From NCBI GenBank assembly GCA_963402885.1, contig OY727096.1, positions 23,045,820-23,109,819 of the forward strand: a stretch of 64,000 bases of DNA, in the 5' to 3' direction. Within the stretch, counting starts at the first letter, position 1; each line of letters opens with the position of its first letter. Shown here piece after piece: positions 38,601 through 50,359 of this stretch. The position numbers and the translations under genes are program-made. The notes beneath the pieces were generated by a model, which saw nothing but the letters and a program-made list of their open reading frames with translations, was not told the origin of the DNA and ran no database searches. The stretch is from Antedon bifida (taxonomy: Eukaryota; Echinodermata; Crinoidea; Comatulida; Antedonidae).

Positions 38601-38772
38601 TACTCGTCGTAGGCCTATGTTTAATTTTGGCTTCTCTTGATAAGGCTGGGATATCAGCATCGTCATCGTCTGAACATCCATTCTGTAGGTTCTCCTGTTG
38701 AGATTTCGATGAATCTTTGGATGTCGATACTGACTTTTTGTTTGATCCCGTAGGCCTACGTCTCGGAGGCAT
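35607..38772 (-). CDS. OGFOD3: Membrane-anchored Fe(II)/2-oxoglutarate dioxygenase, OGFOD3-like
   Basis: Predicted type II membrane prolyl-hydroxylase-fold oxygenase. Coding exons, high to low: 38772-37838 (ATG), 37391-37204, 36788-36600, 36322-36209, 36029-35891, 35790-35607 (TAA); phases agree; 582 aa. Layout: basic/Ser-rich cytoplasmic N-terminus, one membrane helix about residues 62-80, a long acidic then Lys-rich stalk to about 290, then the catalytic region. Iron ligands are H442 and D444 (THTDC) and H506 (SVHEA); K516, ten residues after the distal His, is the expected 2-oxoglutarate anchor, with the same spacing as collagen prolyl 4-hydroxylase. The C-terminus holds DEYENGSCRWYDEWNYDH. 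I recall human OGFOD3 as about 320 aa, so the stalk is much longer here. The substrate is unknown. The upstream in-frame ATG at 38808 is less likely than MPPRRR. Confidence 0.8.
36118..36222 (-). repeat. Tandemly repeated splice donor of an OGFOD3 exon
   Basis: The minus-strand sequence AATTCCCAG|GTCAGTAC that ends the 36322-36209 exon is repeated downstream in the intron, with copies about 30, 62 and 88 bp further on. The first three keep GTCAGTAC; the last is GTCTTC. A TGA at 36192-36194 follows the real donor, so use of a downstream copy would truncate the protein before the distal iron ligand. Confidence 0.85.
36339..36432. mobile_element. MITE family D, copy 3 (short), next to an OGFOD3 splice acceptor
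   Basis: GGTTTCCACTAAGACGCAACG at one end and TTGCGTATTGGGAACCAAG at the other match family D ends; the inside is shortened. It starts about 16 bp from the minus-strand acceptor of the 36322-36209 exon, so it probably supplies branch-point or pyrimidine-tract sequence. Confidence 0.7.
37517..37736. mobile_element. MITE family A, copy 3
   Basis: CAAGGCAATCTAACAACAGG at left and CCTGTTGTTAGATTGCC(GCCTTG) at right, with the same inner GGTTTATCTGG and TCGCAGCCAGACATAAGA segments as copy 1. It lies in the OGFOD3 intron 37392-37837. The right end carries a 3-bp duplication (GCC). No coding function. Confidence 0.88.
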
Positions 38773-40679
38773 TACAAGGCCTATGCAAATACTGTACAAC
38801 AAATGCAAACAGGCCTACGTCCTACTATGCAGGAGGCTATCGGATATAATGTATTATTTCCAAAGTCCAACTCTTGTATATCTAAGATAAGGAACGTATG
38901 GTGGTTATAGTCCTCTACACTACATACATTTTCTAAATTGCGGGCCTCGTCAAGTAACATGTTGCGGCCACGATAACACAGTGTCATGATCAGGCCCATC
39001 TTATGCGCGTGTACAGGGCCAGGGTGCAACACAACAATCAAGTCACTTGCAATAGTGAGGTGACGCACTTTTCCTGACGGTCCGGAATCGTTTAACATTA
39101 TAGGCCTAACTCTATATTTAGAAGTTTGCCGGCCCATCACGCGTCGATAATCGATCTGGGTCATTTACATTCGTGACCACGTGTGCGTAGTTTGATCAGT
39201 TCAGGCTGTATCCTCCGTCCGTCTCAGTAAACCTATATATTTATATTTGAACACTTTTAACCCCGCTTTTAACACAATACTTTCGTTGAGTTATCGCGAC
39301 CGCTTAGGATACAACAAGTTTGACGATTAACGATTGTTTAAAATTAGGCCTACGAATAGGCCGCGCACGCGGGCACGTGGTTCCTATTTACTACGTTCGC
39401 GTACGTATAGGCCTACAGTATTTATGAGTTAACCCTTTGGATTTTGTTTACAATGGACTTAGGGCCTAAACTGTATTCATTAATAGTGGTGGGTTACTTA
39501 ATACTTTAGGAAATTTACAGCAAGACTTCTGTATGCCTATTATTGCTTAACCCGGAGCTTCGGATTGGGCCCCTGCACCCCGCGTCTGTAGGCAGAGTGG
39601 ATAGGCCTCCTACTCACGTAAGTGTGGCTACTATTCATAACTCACTCATCTTCGGCTGTCCAGGGGCCACTGGGCTGTTCACATTTTTTTGGACATTAGG
39701 TTTATATATGTATTCCTCCTGTTAGGCATTAGGATAGAAATCAGTCTATAGGCCTACCCGGAAATAATTTACTATTTCAATATAACCAACTGTTGAAACT
39801 AAACTCCGCGCACCAAAGAGGCTCCACGTGCATGTCATTCGCTCGACGACACTCCTCCTAAAATGGTATACAGTTTATTTGTCGCCTGAGTATATTGTGC
39901 ATCATCAGGTACTAATAAAGTCAAAGAAAAGAACTATGAAAGAGGTTTCTTTGATAAGTTCATAATCTGCATTAAGTATATACTTATATAGCGTCAGCGT
40001 GACACAGTCGTTCAGAGTCGTGGTATCGTACTCTCAGATCAACTCTAGACTATATTTAACTTTTGGTCATGTGACCTGATTTGCAAAGAATTGTGGTCCA
40101 ATGGCGGTAACGCAATCAGTGAGGAACTGACTGTTATTTTTAAAATTCACAATTACAAGTTATCACATTTTTGTAAGAATCTATTTTAGGTTTGTAAGCC
40201 CACTTCTGTTAGAACTTTTGTTATTGTGCTTATTTTAAATTAACGTCGATGACATAAAATCGGCTTTGCTCGCTGTCTAATAATTAGGTTGATCATTGTC
40301 GATTGTTTTGAATTTGTGTTGCGTGTGTGATGAATGACCAGGTGGTACCCGACCGAGTAGAGCGAGGTTCACCGACTGGGCCTAGCTAGCTAGAGGGCCT
40401 AGGAACTGTTGGTGTAGGCCTACTACTCTACAAGGTCACTAGCCTAGTGTGCCTACACTTAGTATAGGCCTAGATAGTTGTAGGTAGCCCTTCTACTTAT
40501 TATTGCTAGTGCAGCCTGTTCTGTTATCTCCTGGCCAGGATTTATTGATTAATAAACTTTTTTTAACTGACAATTTTTATTTTTTTTAGCTGTAGCTTCT
40601 ATCTCTATGGAGGAAGTTTGTTTTGTACTGTTTTAGGCCTGCATTACAGGCCAACATTCATCTAACAGATCTGTTCAAA
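38773..40679. promoter_or_regulatory. Divergent upstream region shared by OGFOD3 and DBF4
   Basis: The two ATGs are head to head 1.9 kb apart. The region is richer in G+C and CpG than its surroundings, notably 39361-39410, which includes CACGTG. The palindrome TAGGCCTA or a one-base variant occurs about ten times between 38618 and 40697. A pyrimidine tract and acceptor (TTTTTTTTAG) at 40581-40589 suggest DBF4 has a leader exon further upstream. No start site can be assigned. Confidence 0.5.
40607..40636 (+). other. Short upstream ORF in the DBF4 leader
   Basis: If the leader exon starts at the acceptor near 40589, the first ATG is at 40607 and opens a 9-codon frame (MEEVCFVLF) ending TAG at 40634-40636, 44 bp before the DBF4 ATG. 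Such a uORF would be expected to lower DBF4 translation. Depends on the leader being transcribed. Confidence 0.35.
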
Positions 40680-43600
40680 ATGTCAACAAATAGGCCTAAT
40701 AAGAAGGGCCCTCAAAAAGATGGAAATACTGAAGGTAATCTATCAAATATTCCTTGAAATTTTCAATGAAAAAGTACCCAAACTGTTAAAGTACTCTTTT
40801 TGAATAGTAATAGTATGGATTGTTTATTGAATATAATGTTCAAAATACTTGTTAAATACTCTGCAGAAACATTTATTTTTTCAAATACATTTTTGTTACT
40901 CTTGCAGGAACAAATTATGTACTAAGACGGAAGCTTAATTTTGACTGTAAACCTCTGAATGGCAAGATATTCTATTTTGATCTCATTAAATACAAACATT
41001 CTGCCAAGCTACAGAAGGATATTATAGCATTAGGAGGCGTAAGTTATTTTTATCAACTTTGCCATTAAAAAAATCATTTTGAATAAATGTTTAGTTTCAT
41101 AGTTCATATATTTACATACACCATCGGGAAAGAATTCAAAGGGTGAGGAATCTCTAAATTTCAAAAATTGTAATGCAAATTAAGTTCATCACCTCATTTC
41201 ACAATGTTTATGCCCTAGCCGAGTATAAGTACGGCCTCTGTTATAATATATATTTGCCAAAATCGTTTTCATTCTTTTCAATCATCGTCATTGTAAACAT
41301 TAGGATGGGACATGCGTTGAAAACCCCTAGTCGGCGATACACACCAAACGTACCTTCTGTGTTTGAGGGCGATAATCACTAACTTCTGCTTGTCTGAGGA
41401 TTCTGGGATAGCTTTTATTCGATCAAGCGTAAAATTTTCTTTCGAAAAATGTCAACGAAAAAATTTTCGCTATAGGAAAATCTTTTGGAAATATCAATTA
41501 AAAACTAATTAATTAATCAAAATCATGTTGTTTGTTGATTACACGTTCTCCGTATCTAGTCACACAACCGGAAATACTGACTCCTTTGTTGAAAAATGTG
41601 CAACGCGAGACGAATTGTTTGTAGGCCCATGCAGCACGTTGTCAGAATTTACTCGCCTGAGTAACTTGCTTATAGTGGGCATGCTCAGACTAACGATGGT
41701 GATAGGATGGTTTGATTGGGCCTAGGCTAAGATTATACGATGGCGGTTTATTTGAATAAAATAACTCGTATCTAATTCTCCTATTATTACTTTTGTTCAA
41801 GTAAATATACATTTATAGGTATGTATTATAAATATTTGTTGGGGTTTTCTAAATATCATTTTATTATCGTTTTTATACGATTTTTTAAAGCAATTTCTTG
41901 GAAATTTTAATTAAAAATTAGAATTTTTTTTTAATTCATACATTTCATAAATAAAAATAAATCATACAAATATACATTATACATCATTGTACAGGAAATT
42001 TAATATGGAATATTTGTTTTTAGAAACATTTTTTCATACATTTATGATAAAATGATGAAATTACTGTTTGAAAAATTTCAACTCCCTGGAGTATTACAAA
42101 AATGCTGTTCTGAAAAGAATACGGTTGAGGGGAAATGGCTCTCTCTCGGGAATTTGGAACTAAGAGGGTTAATAAGCTGATATCAAATTGTTGTAATCAT
42201 CATATCTGTCAATCATTATCTTAATCATCACCATGATTCTCTACATTCGCAATCATAGCATCATCATTATCTGACATTATACCCAACAAAATCATTTTTG
42301 TTTCTACATTCAGAAAGTGGAGGAATTTTTGAGTAACGGAATTCATTACGTAATCACAAATAGACCAGAGGGTCGCGAACTTGAGAAGAAAGGATCTGTG
42401 GCTGGCACATCAGCAGAAAGCCCCAGTGTATCAACGCCTAGTCCATTCCAACAAGGCAAAGGGTGTGTATTTCAAATGCTTCTCACAGCAAACATACTAC
42501 AGTTATATTTTAATATAGTTGTCTCTGTATGTAATGATGCAGCCACATATATTTCATGTTTTGGCCTTTACCAAATATTTATTTTCATTGCAGTTTCCCA
42601 TTTTAAATATTTCTTGTATCCTATGAGTTGGGAAGATTGACTGATTCTCTTTCTTTTCCATATAATAATAGGATTTATATAGTACACATCCTTTAAATGT
42701 TCAAGGGCTAGATGATTGAAACTATTATGTGGTTGGTCATCTGTTTACTCCTACTTATTCTATGTAATGAGATTGTGACATATTTACTCACATTATTTAT
42801 TTCTTGTTGTTTAGATCTTCAAAAGACGCTACTGATTCTCCAAGTGCTTTAGCTGCAGAGAAAAATAGTGTATGTACATTGGCATTTAGTTTGTATTCTT
42901 AACTTTATATTCCACATCTTTTGTTAACATTCTGTCCAATTAATACCGTCAACTCACCGGACACCCTTGTATGGGCCCAACTGGTTGTCTCTAAAGACAT
43001 TATCAAGTAAGATATTGCTTGTGTTTACAAGGTAAACTGAAATAACCAGAATTTAGATTAAACCCCTTAAATTATTTAATTTGAATTCCTAATGAATATT
43101 TTTCATTTTTCCAGTCTTCCAGGGGAAAAGCCATTGCCAGCAGAGCTTTACCATCGCAGGTAAATAATTATTTAGTTTATATGGTTATTTTATCAATTAT
43201 TTATGACTGGACTTTTTTCTGGATTTCTTTTCTGTTCATTTGAAGGAGAGTTTCTCAAATAAGTTTGTACTTTGAATCAATAAAACCTTTTTTAATTTGT
43301 TATAATAGATAAATAACATACATATGTTATCTTTTTTTTTACAGCATCTTGGAGTTGTTAGCATATTAACTCAAGCCATCCAGTGGGGAGTACAAGTAAA
43401 ACATCTAGACAGTGTTTTAAAGTACATCAAAAGAGAGCTTGGAACAAGTCCTGCTACTGAGCATGTAAGGCTTATAATATACAGTAGAATCCCTCCTTTC
43501 CCGAGAAACAAACAATGCACACTCAAATCAAATCACTTTATTTCATCCTCAATAGAAAAATATTTTTTGTGGTATAGTACATTTATTAATATTTAAAACA

Positions 43601-46600
43601 CTCTTGGCGCAAGCAGTGCAGCAGCGCCACTATATGTTTTAACAGCCACACTTTATTTCTATGAATTGGTGAACACTTTTTTTTGTGTCAATAGTCCTAT
43701 ATTCAATCTGGTTTCCAAAGTGCCATAATTTCCTTGTATTTTCAATTTTTTTACAGAAAAGCAAGACAAGTACTGAAAGATTGTCATCTACCTCTAAGGG
43801 TATGTTTCTGATATAATATTATTTATCGTTTTTCGAAAATAATTGGAGAACTGACTTGATAAATAATAAATAATAAAATAGACAACCAGTCAAGTGAGAC
43901 TGTGATTGAAAGTTGCAATAGCATCTGAGCACAGACATTGGTCAGGACTTAACCTTGTGTCCAGTACATCACCTCAGTAACTTAAATAAGGAAGTATTCA
44001 GGGATATAGACAGAGGGGTCTGGGGGTGGGTGTCAAAAGGTTATATGGGTTGGTAGGGAAAATACAAAGCGAAATAAGCTAGGCTTGAAAAAATAGCTTT
44101 AGACTTGAGTATTTTGCTAAATTAGTTTTTATTTATGCTGTATGAAATGTTCTTGTTTCCGTAGATACGTCTGGTGTGTTTATTAAAGTAGAAGATAGAA
44201 ACAGGTAAGCAATTTATAACCAATAGTTTATATTAGGATTAACATTTAAATATTCATTGAATTCAATGCATACAATGAATATACAGATGATGGAGTAGTT
44301 GTTTTCCCAAATTTACAAATTATAAAGAAGAATATCTTAAAATTTATTGTACATCTGACGACAATTTATAGGAAAGAAATGCATACTTTTAACTCTGGGT
44401 GGATTTTTAGTCAACCTTAAACATACTGCTCCCCTGAAAATATAATCAAAAATATTAATTAATAGGCCATTTTTTTATTTATTTGTTTTTTATCTTTTAA
44501 TGTAAACTTGTTGTCATTACTTGCAGCCATTACAGACCAATATCGAAATCACTTGAGGTGTGGCCCAGAGTGTCCACAGACACACCCATTGGTTCTTGTC
44601 CTTATGACGGAGCAGCTTTTAAAAGCAAACATCAGCAAGATAAACACAAGTCTAGAAATAAGAAACCTTCCGTTACTAAAGACATGTATGTTATGTTATC
44701 TTTAGTTTAACCTTTAAAAAGTTTTTAGTTTTGGTGTAAACAATTTGTTTTAGTGTATGAAACAATAGGGCAAATACCATCAAATTGATTGTACAGTATT
44801 TTGTTTTCCCCTTAAAAGGATTGCAATGCAAAAACAAATGTAAAAAATGTAATAATAAAACCAAAAATAACTATGTAATTAAGGGCGACAGTTGACAGGC
44901 CAAATAATGTTTCTCCAAAAATTAGAACTTATTCAATTGTTTAAAAAAAAAGTCTGTTAAAAGAATTGAATACATTTGCTTTGTCATTTTTTGATAAGTT
45001 AGAATTGTATTTTTAACTAGTGCCAAAGGGAAAGGATTAACTCTGATACAAGTAAGAAAGAAGAATGCGGAAAAAATGAAAGAGAGAAAGAAAGGATTTT
45101 GTGAATGTTGCAAGCAAAGATTTGATAACCTAGATAAGGTAAGTTGCACTTACACAAACAATGCATAGTACATGTTTCAATAACCCAACCTATAATGCAT
45201 CTAATGTGTAAATAGAGATTTATTGTATTGAAAGCTAGGAACTAGTTATGTCATGTTACTTCAATGTGTGCATGTAGTGACATTAGGATGTGTTTCCTCA
45301 CTCGATTCCTGAATACAGTTGTGGTAGATTCTAGGTCCAAGCGACCGACAACAAAATATATTTTTAGTGTTGTCAAGGAAAATGACTGGTTTTAGAAATA
45401 TATAAACATGTAAAATTTGAATAAATAAATAAGTGTTTTCAAATAAGTATTTGTTGTTGTTTACATTTTGGCTCTGGAAAAAGTGTACGAACCCAGACTT
45501 GGGTGGTGTATGTGGAAATAAATTGAATTGATACAATGATTGTACTGTAATAGAATTTTTGTTGTTGTATAGCATCTGAGTAGCAGTGAACACAGAGAGT
45601 TTGTATCCAAACAGAATCACTACAGTGCTCTGGATCAAATGATCACCCAAGGACCGGACATAGCGGCATTCCTTGAAGATGTCATAAGATATCATGCAGA
45701 TCAAAAACAAGATGCACTGAGGTTAGTTTGAAAGTATTTGATGTCTTTGTGGACAGAAAAATTGACATTGACATTGTTTGGTGGCAGCTCGTATGGACCT
45801 TTAGTAGAAATAAAAGTTGTTGTTAGTAGAAATAAAAGTTGCAATATAATACGAATCCATTATCTTAATATCTAATAATTTGCAAGAATATGTTTATGTT
45901 TAGTAGTGTGGGTGAAAAAAACCATTACAATATTTACCTAAATCTGCTTATGGTTTCTATTCATAACATTAAATATGAATTATTTATAACCGATGATTTT
46001 TCAATTTCAGTTTACATCCAGAAATTGTTGAAGGAAATAAAGAAACTACAGCAACCAATCTAAGCGACCTTCCTGGGCAAAGCGGTTCTAGTCGACTTCA
46101 ACGAGAGAATTCATTACGTGTGTCCCTGCCTCTAGAACATGCTCAGCCTAAACGACTTGCCTCACAACGTTCTTCAGAAGTTGTCAACGAAAAAGAAATG
46201 GACAGTTCTAGAGTTGAGGAGGTTTTTCAGGAGATGTGGCTTGGTGAGCCGCCTCTGAGGAGTGCATCGGAAGTTGATGTCAATGAGTTTATAAAACATA
46301 GAACAGCAATGCAGAAAAGAAATGCAATTTCTAACAAAAAGAAATTAAAAACTAGTGGAACATTACAAAATATAGGAACTGTTATCACTGATAAACCCAC
46401 TAATAATTCTCAGGAACTGAATGAATGCAAAACGTCACCTAATAAAAAATGTACATCAAAATCTCAAGAGATAAAGCAACCGAAATCTCCATTAGTGTCT
46501 CCACTTATAATACAAAGGAAGAGCGTTAAAAGATCATTTGATGATAAAGAGACGGGTGATGGAAGTGACACGATGTCCTATAAAATCAAAGAGAAACCAA

Positions 46601-49206
46601 AGAAAAGAAGAAAAACTGTTGCAGAGGAAGAAGATGATGACGTTTTTAAGGAAGATTTTGCAAAGAAATCACCTAAGCTTGTTACTCTTACAAGTAAAAG
46701 AAAATTACAGAAAGCCGCTGAATCTAGCGTTCTGAAGGAATCCGATAAATTGGTTACCACTCCTACGAATCAACAAAATCAGACAAAACCGACTGATTCT
46801 TGCCTTCTAGAGGACTTTGATACAATTTGCACTCCTGATATGAGTAAACAAAAATCGAAGAATGCTGAGGAATCAAACATTCCAGATAAATCAAATAAAG
46901 TTGGTACTCCGCAAAGTAGTAAACAAAAAGAAAAGAAAGTTGGTATTCCAGATAAATCAAATCAAATTGATACTCCTCCAAGTACCAAAGGAAAAGAGAC
47001 AAAGAAATCTTGCATTCCAGTGAAAGAGAAAAGCCCACGAAAATCTTCTTCAAGTCCACATGGAGAAACCTCTAGCAAAGATGGTAGGCGGAACTTGCGT
47101 AAAACAGCAATAAACTCACCTAACAATACGACTAAGAAAACTGTTACCACTCGCAGTGAAAAGAAACAACCGTCAAACACAAGAGAGGCAAAAGGGCTTC
47201 TAAATAGAGTACTGGGTAACAAACAAAGAGGAAAGCGTAAAAAGGTATCCAAGGTTTTAAATAGGACATTTGATGCCACGTTATCGGTAGAGCATATTTT
47301 TAGTAGTGATCTTGGAGGGTCAGAGTTTTTAGGGTTTAGAAGTGAGGATATTCGAGAGAGTGAACTTAACTTACAATTGAGAATTAACGAATCAATTGGT
47401 AAGGTGCCGCTTACTGATGCTGCCCTAGAGGTCACTTGTGTCAAGTGTGATGACAAAGGGAATAAAGAAGACAGTGATGCTCGGTCCAGCTCTCGGGATT
47501 TAGCAATACAATGTGTTTTTCACACTGTAGATAATTTCTCCCAAGGTGAATCTGACTGGGATCGACAGGTTGATGGATATATGTCAAAGTTTGACACCAT
47601 TGATAACAGACCAAAAACAGAAAAGGATGCTTTAACACTTGACAATTCTAAACCAGAAAATGGAACAAACATGTCCCCCACATTGAAATCATCCAGCCCT
47701 CACAAAAGGTCTCAAACCACTCCTAATCAAGTTAGTCGTGCATTCATCACAGAAATACTTGAAAGAAGACAACATGGTTACCAGAGAACCACAGTGGAAG
47801 ATCTCTTTCCGGATGTCAAAGTGAAGCATCGAGACATTTTATTTGATAGCAGTGCAGAGGATATCGAAAACTTGCCAGTTCCAAATGTAGTAAACCAAGA
47901 ACAAAAAGTATCACCACAGAATAAATCAAAATCGCCAAATAAACAAAGAAAATGCCCACCCTCACCGTTAAAAATGTTGTGTCCACAGTCTTCAGGTGAG
48001 CCACGTCCAGTAGTCTCGCCTGTATCACCTGGTTTGTCTGTTAGAAATGAGAACGTTCCTGATGATATGTTGGTTGATTCTCCATCTAAGCATCTTCCTC
48101 CTGGAAGCAAGCTACGAGCGCGATCGAAAAGTGCAGAACCAAGAACTCCAAGAACACCTTGTAAGACTCAGCGATGCATGTTCAGCACTCCTGAACAGAA
48201 AGATAAGATTTGGTTGGTGAAGTCTCCTGGATTCTCTGCGTCACCCCCAATGATTCAACTACCTCCCGGTACACCTCAAGAAGAAGTCGAACTCATCGAA
48301 GATAACTACGTTCATGATGAGACTGAGATTGAAATCATATTTCCAAAGTTTTCAAGTCCAATGAGAACTGGTACCATCAAGACACCAGTTAAACATATCG
48401 CTGATCCCCAAACCGGACGCCCTCTCCCAAGTCCAGTTAAGTCCAAACCATCTACAGCCACTGACTTATCATCTGTGATTTCTCTTAACAAAGCGTTGTC
48501 GTTATCACCAATTAAAATGAATGTTGCTGTGTACGTACCAGACTTTGCAAAAGAAGGGTTTGCTAGGAATCTATTTGGAAGTAGTAAAAAAAGCACTTCA
48601 GCAAAAGCCAAACGGTCGCCTGCCGCTACTTCAAATGCAATAGTTTCTCCTAATAAACCTTTCACGTTATTTTACGACAAACACAGTTCCACACCAACCT
48701 CCGCCACATTCCGTGCTCGCACCAAAGTTATATCTCCGATTTTCTCTGCATATAAAAAACCACGGTTCTCATTAAATCTGCTCAAACCACCTAAAATGAA
48801 GTATGCGAAATCTGGTCGTCGGACACGGAACCAACTGAAAGAAGAACAAGAAGACTTGTTACGGCGTCTTTCTTTATCTCAATTTATCAACAAGAGCAAT
48901 AATGAACAAGAATCAGATGAACTGAACGAGTCTCTTGATGCTGTGTATGATTTTGAAGAAGAAGCTGTAAACACTTCATCAAACTCGAGCGCTAGCAAGG
49001 GTGTGCAAACAAAAGGTACAAAATCAAACAATGCAAAAGGTAAATCACAAAAGAAAAGTACAAATAAAAAGAGGAAGGTTGCAGCAAGCAGGTCATTACA
49101 GAGAAGAACGAGGAGTGAGAGTAAAAGAAACAGCGTGTGCAGTAGCAGTCGAGAGGTCTCTTCTGTTGTAATGAAAGAACTCTGTTCTGAGGGCTTCTTT
49201 TGCTGA
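40680..49206 (+). CDS. DBF4: DBF4, regulatory subunit of CDC7 kinase (DDK)
   Basis: DBF4 activates CDC7 to phosphorylate MCM helicase subunits at origins. Exons: 40680-40734, 40908-41038, 42314-42462, 42815-42869, 43115-43159, 43345-43464, 43757-43799, 44165-44204, 44527-44685, 45021-45138, 45573-45721, 46011-49206 (TGA). Phase holds; 1419 aa. Motif N (BRCT-like, KPLNGKIFYFDL to about residue 180) is followed by motif M (KVEDRNSHYRP, about 207) and the motif C zinc finger with C293, C296, H306 and H312 (GFCECCKQRF). SEFLGF (residues 792-797; 47320-47337) matches the segment near the vertebrate C-terminus. Everything from 354 on is in one 3.2-kb exon, Lys/Ser/Pro-rich and probably disordered. 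Human DBF4 is about 674 aa, so this protein is roughly twice as long. ATG chosen because it begins the exon leading directly into motif N. Confidence 0.94.
41039..42313 (+). other. DBF4 intron 2, no recognised gene
   Basis: A 1.3-kb intron. A 66-codon plus-strand ORF at 41525-41725 has no recognisable domain. The stretch 41330-41740 is richer in CpG than the rest of the intron and may be an old repeat, but I cannot define ends. Confidence 0.45.
43510..43640 (-). mobile_element. Candidate retrotransposon 3' fragment
   Basis: On the minus strand GGATGAAATAAAGTGATTTGATTTGAG resembles a LINE or SINE tail (AATAAA followed by a short repeated TGATT motif). It lies in the DBF4 intron 43465-43756. 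No coding capacity is left. Confidence 0.4.
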
Positions 49207-50050
49207 CACGATGGCTTCTTTTACTGACATTTCTATTATTATAGTCTTCCAGATTGTTTATAACAGGGTGTGTGGAAAATATCAGATTGGCCTACATTAT
49301 ATCTTTCTTCTTTTGGGTCTAATATGAAAAAATAAGATATTGGTTTCTTTGGAAATCTTAGATTTTAGATGCACATTATCAATATTTTTAGGTCTAGTAT
49401 TGTAAAAATAAGGTATTAGTGTCTTTGGAAATCTTAGATGTCAGATGATAAATGTATATCTATAATCTAAAGTCATCTAGATTTAGAAAACTTTGCAGTT
49501 TAGTTGTACTTCTACTCTTATGTAATGTTCTGCTGTTTTCCACTTTTTATTGACTTTTATAGAGACATTTTTTAAAATTTTAAATATGTATTACAGTATT
49601 GGAAAAAATCGGTTCTGCCTTGGTTTTAGTCGAACCTGCCAGCCTTTATCTTCTTGTGACTTTCATGATTATAATCTATTAACAAACAATTTCATAATCA
49701 CCAAATCACCTCACAATTGTCATCCTCTTCAACTTTGAATCTCCATTGACACCCTTACTAAATCATAATTTCCATTACAATCCGAATCATTCTTTATAAT
49801 AATAATCTTGATTATCAATTAATAATAATGTCAAATCAATTTATTGAGATAAATAATGTCAACCTCAATCAACTAAAATACGGAATTAATCTTATTATTA
49901 TATTCCTTACAAACAAATCTTATGTCAATGAAATTGTTTAAATTAATTGTGCCAAATTCGATTTCTTTTTTACACAAAACAACTTTATTAAAACACTTTT
50001 ATTGGGTTTTCTACATTTAACTTTAATAAATAAAGTAAACTTTCTATTAA
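49207..50050 (+). terminator. DBF4: DBF4 3' UTR and downstream flank
   Basis: AT-rich, with AATAAA-type signals near 50025-50036 (TTTAATAAATAAAG). A segment TTTGGAAATCTTAGAT occurs twice (about 49348 and 49426). From about 49370 the sequence is homologous to blocks at 51700, 54850 and 57630, so the DBF4 3' flank is the first piece of the tandem array downstream. Confidence 0.5.
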
Positions 50051-50359
50051 CATTCTATAGTTTGCGATTAAAAAAATCAATGATAGATGATTTTAATAAA
50101 TATAAAGATGATAAAATGATAAGGTTGTAAATATATTTGAAGAATTCAGATAGTGTAATTATATTGTAAATAAGAAACGGTTTTTAAATTTCTCAAGATT
50201 TTATATTAGTTATTTGTGTACGACTTGTGTGGTTAAATTTTACTCAGATTTTAAACATTTTATTTGAAAATCTACAAAGTTTAAATATTAGCTAATATTA
50301 GTATATGCTGTTGGTTTAGAAGTCTCAGAGTTACAATTGTTCATTAATTTCTATCTTTG

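Noticed and set aside
41525..41725. 66-codon plus-strand ORF in DBF4 intron 2
   Set aside because: No recognisable domain and no suitable splice phase to join motif N; in a CpG-richer patch that may be an old repeat.
45261..45710. 149-codon minus-strand ORF over the DBF4 zinc-finger region
   Set aside because: Overlaps a well-supported DBF4 exon and intron on the other strand; composition is typical of translated AT-rich DNA.
47778..48110. Minus-strand ORFs within the DBF4 last exon (also 46962-47456 and 48312-48665)
   Set aside because: Antisense shadows of the long open exon, with low-complexity composition.
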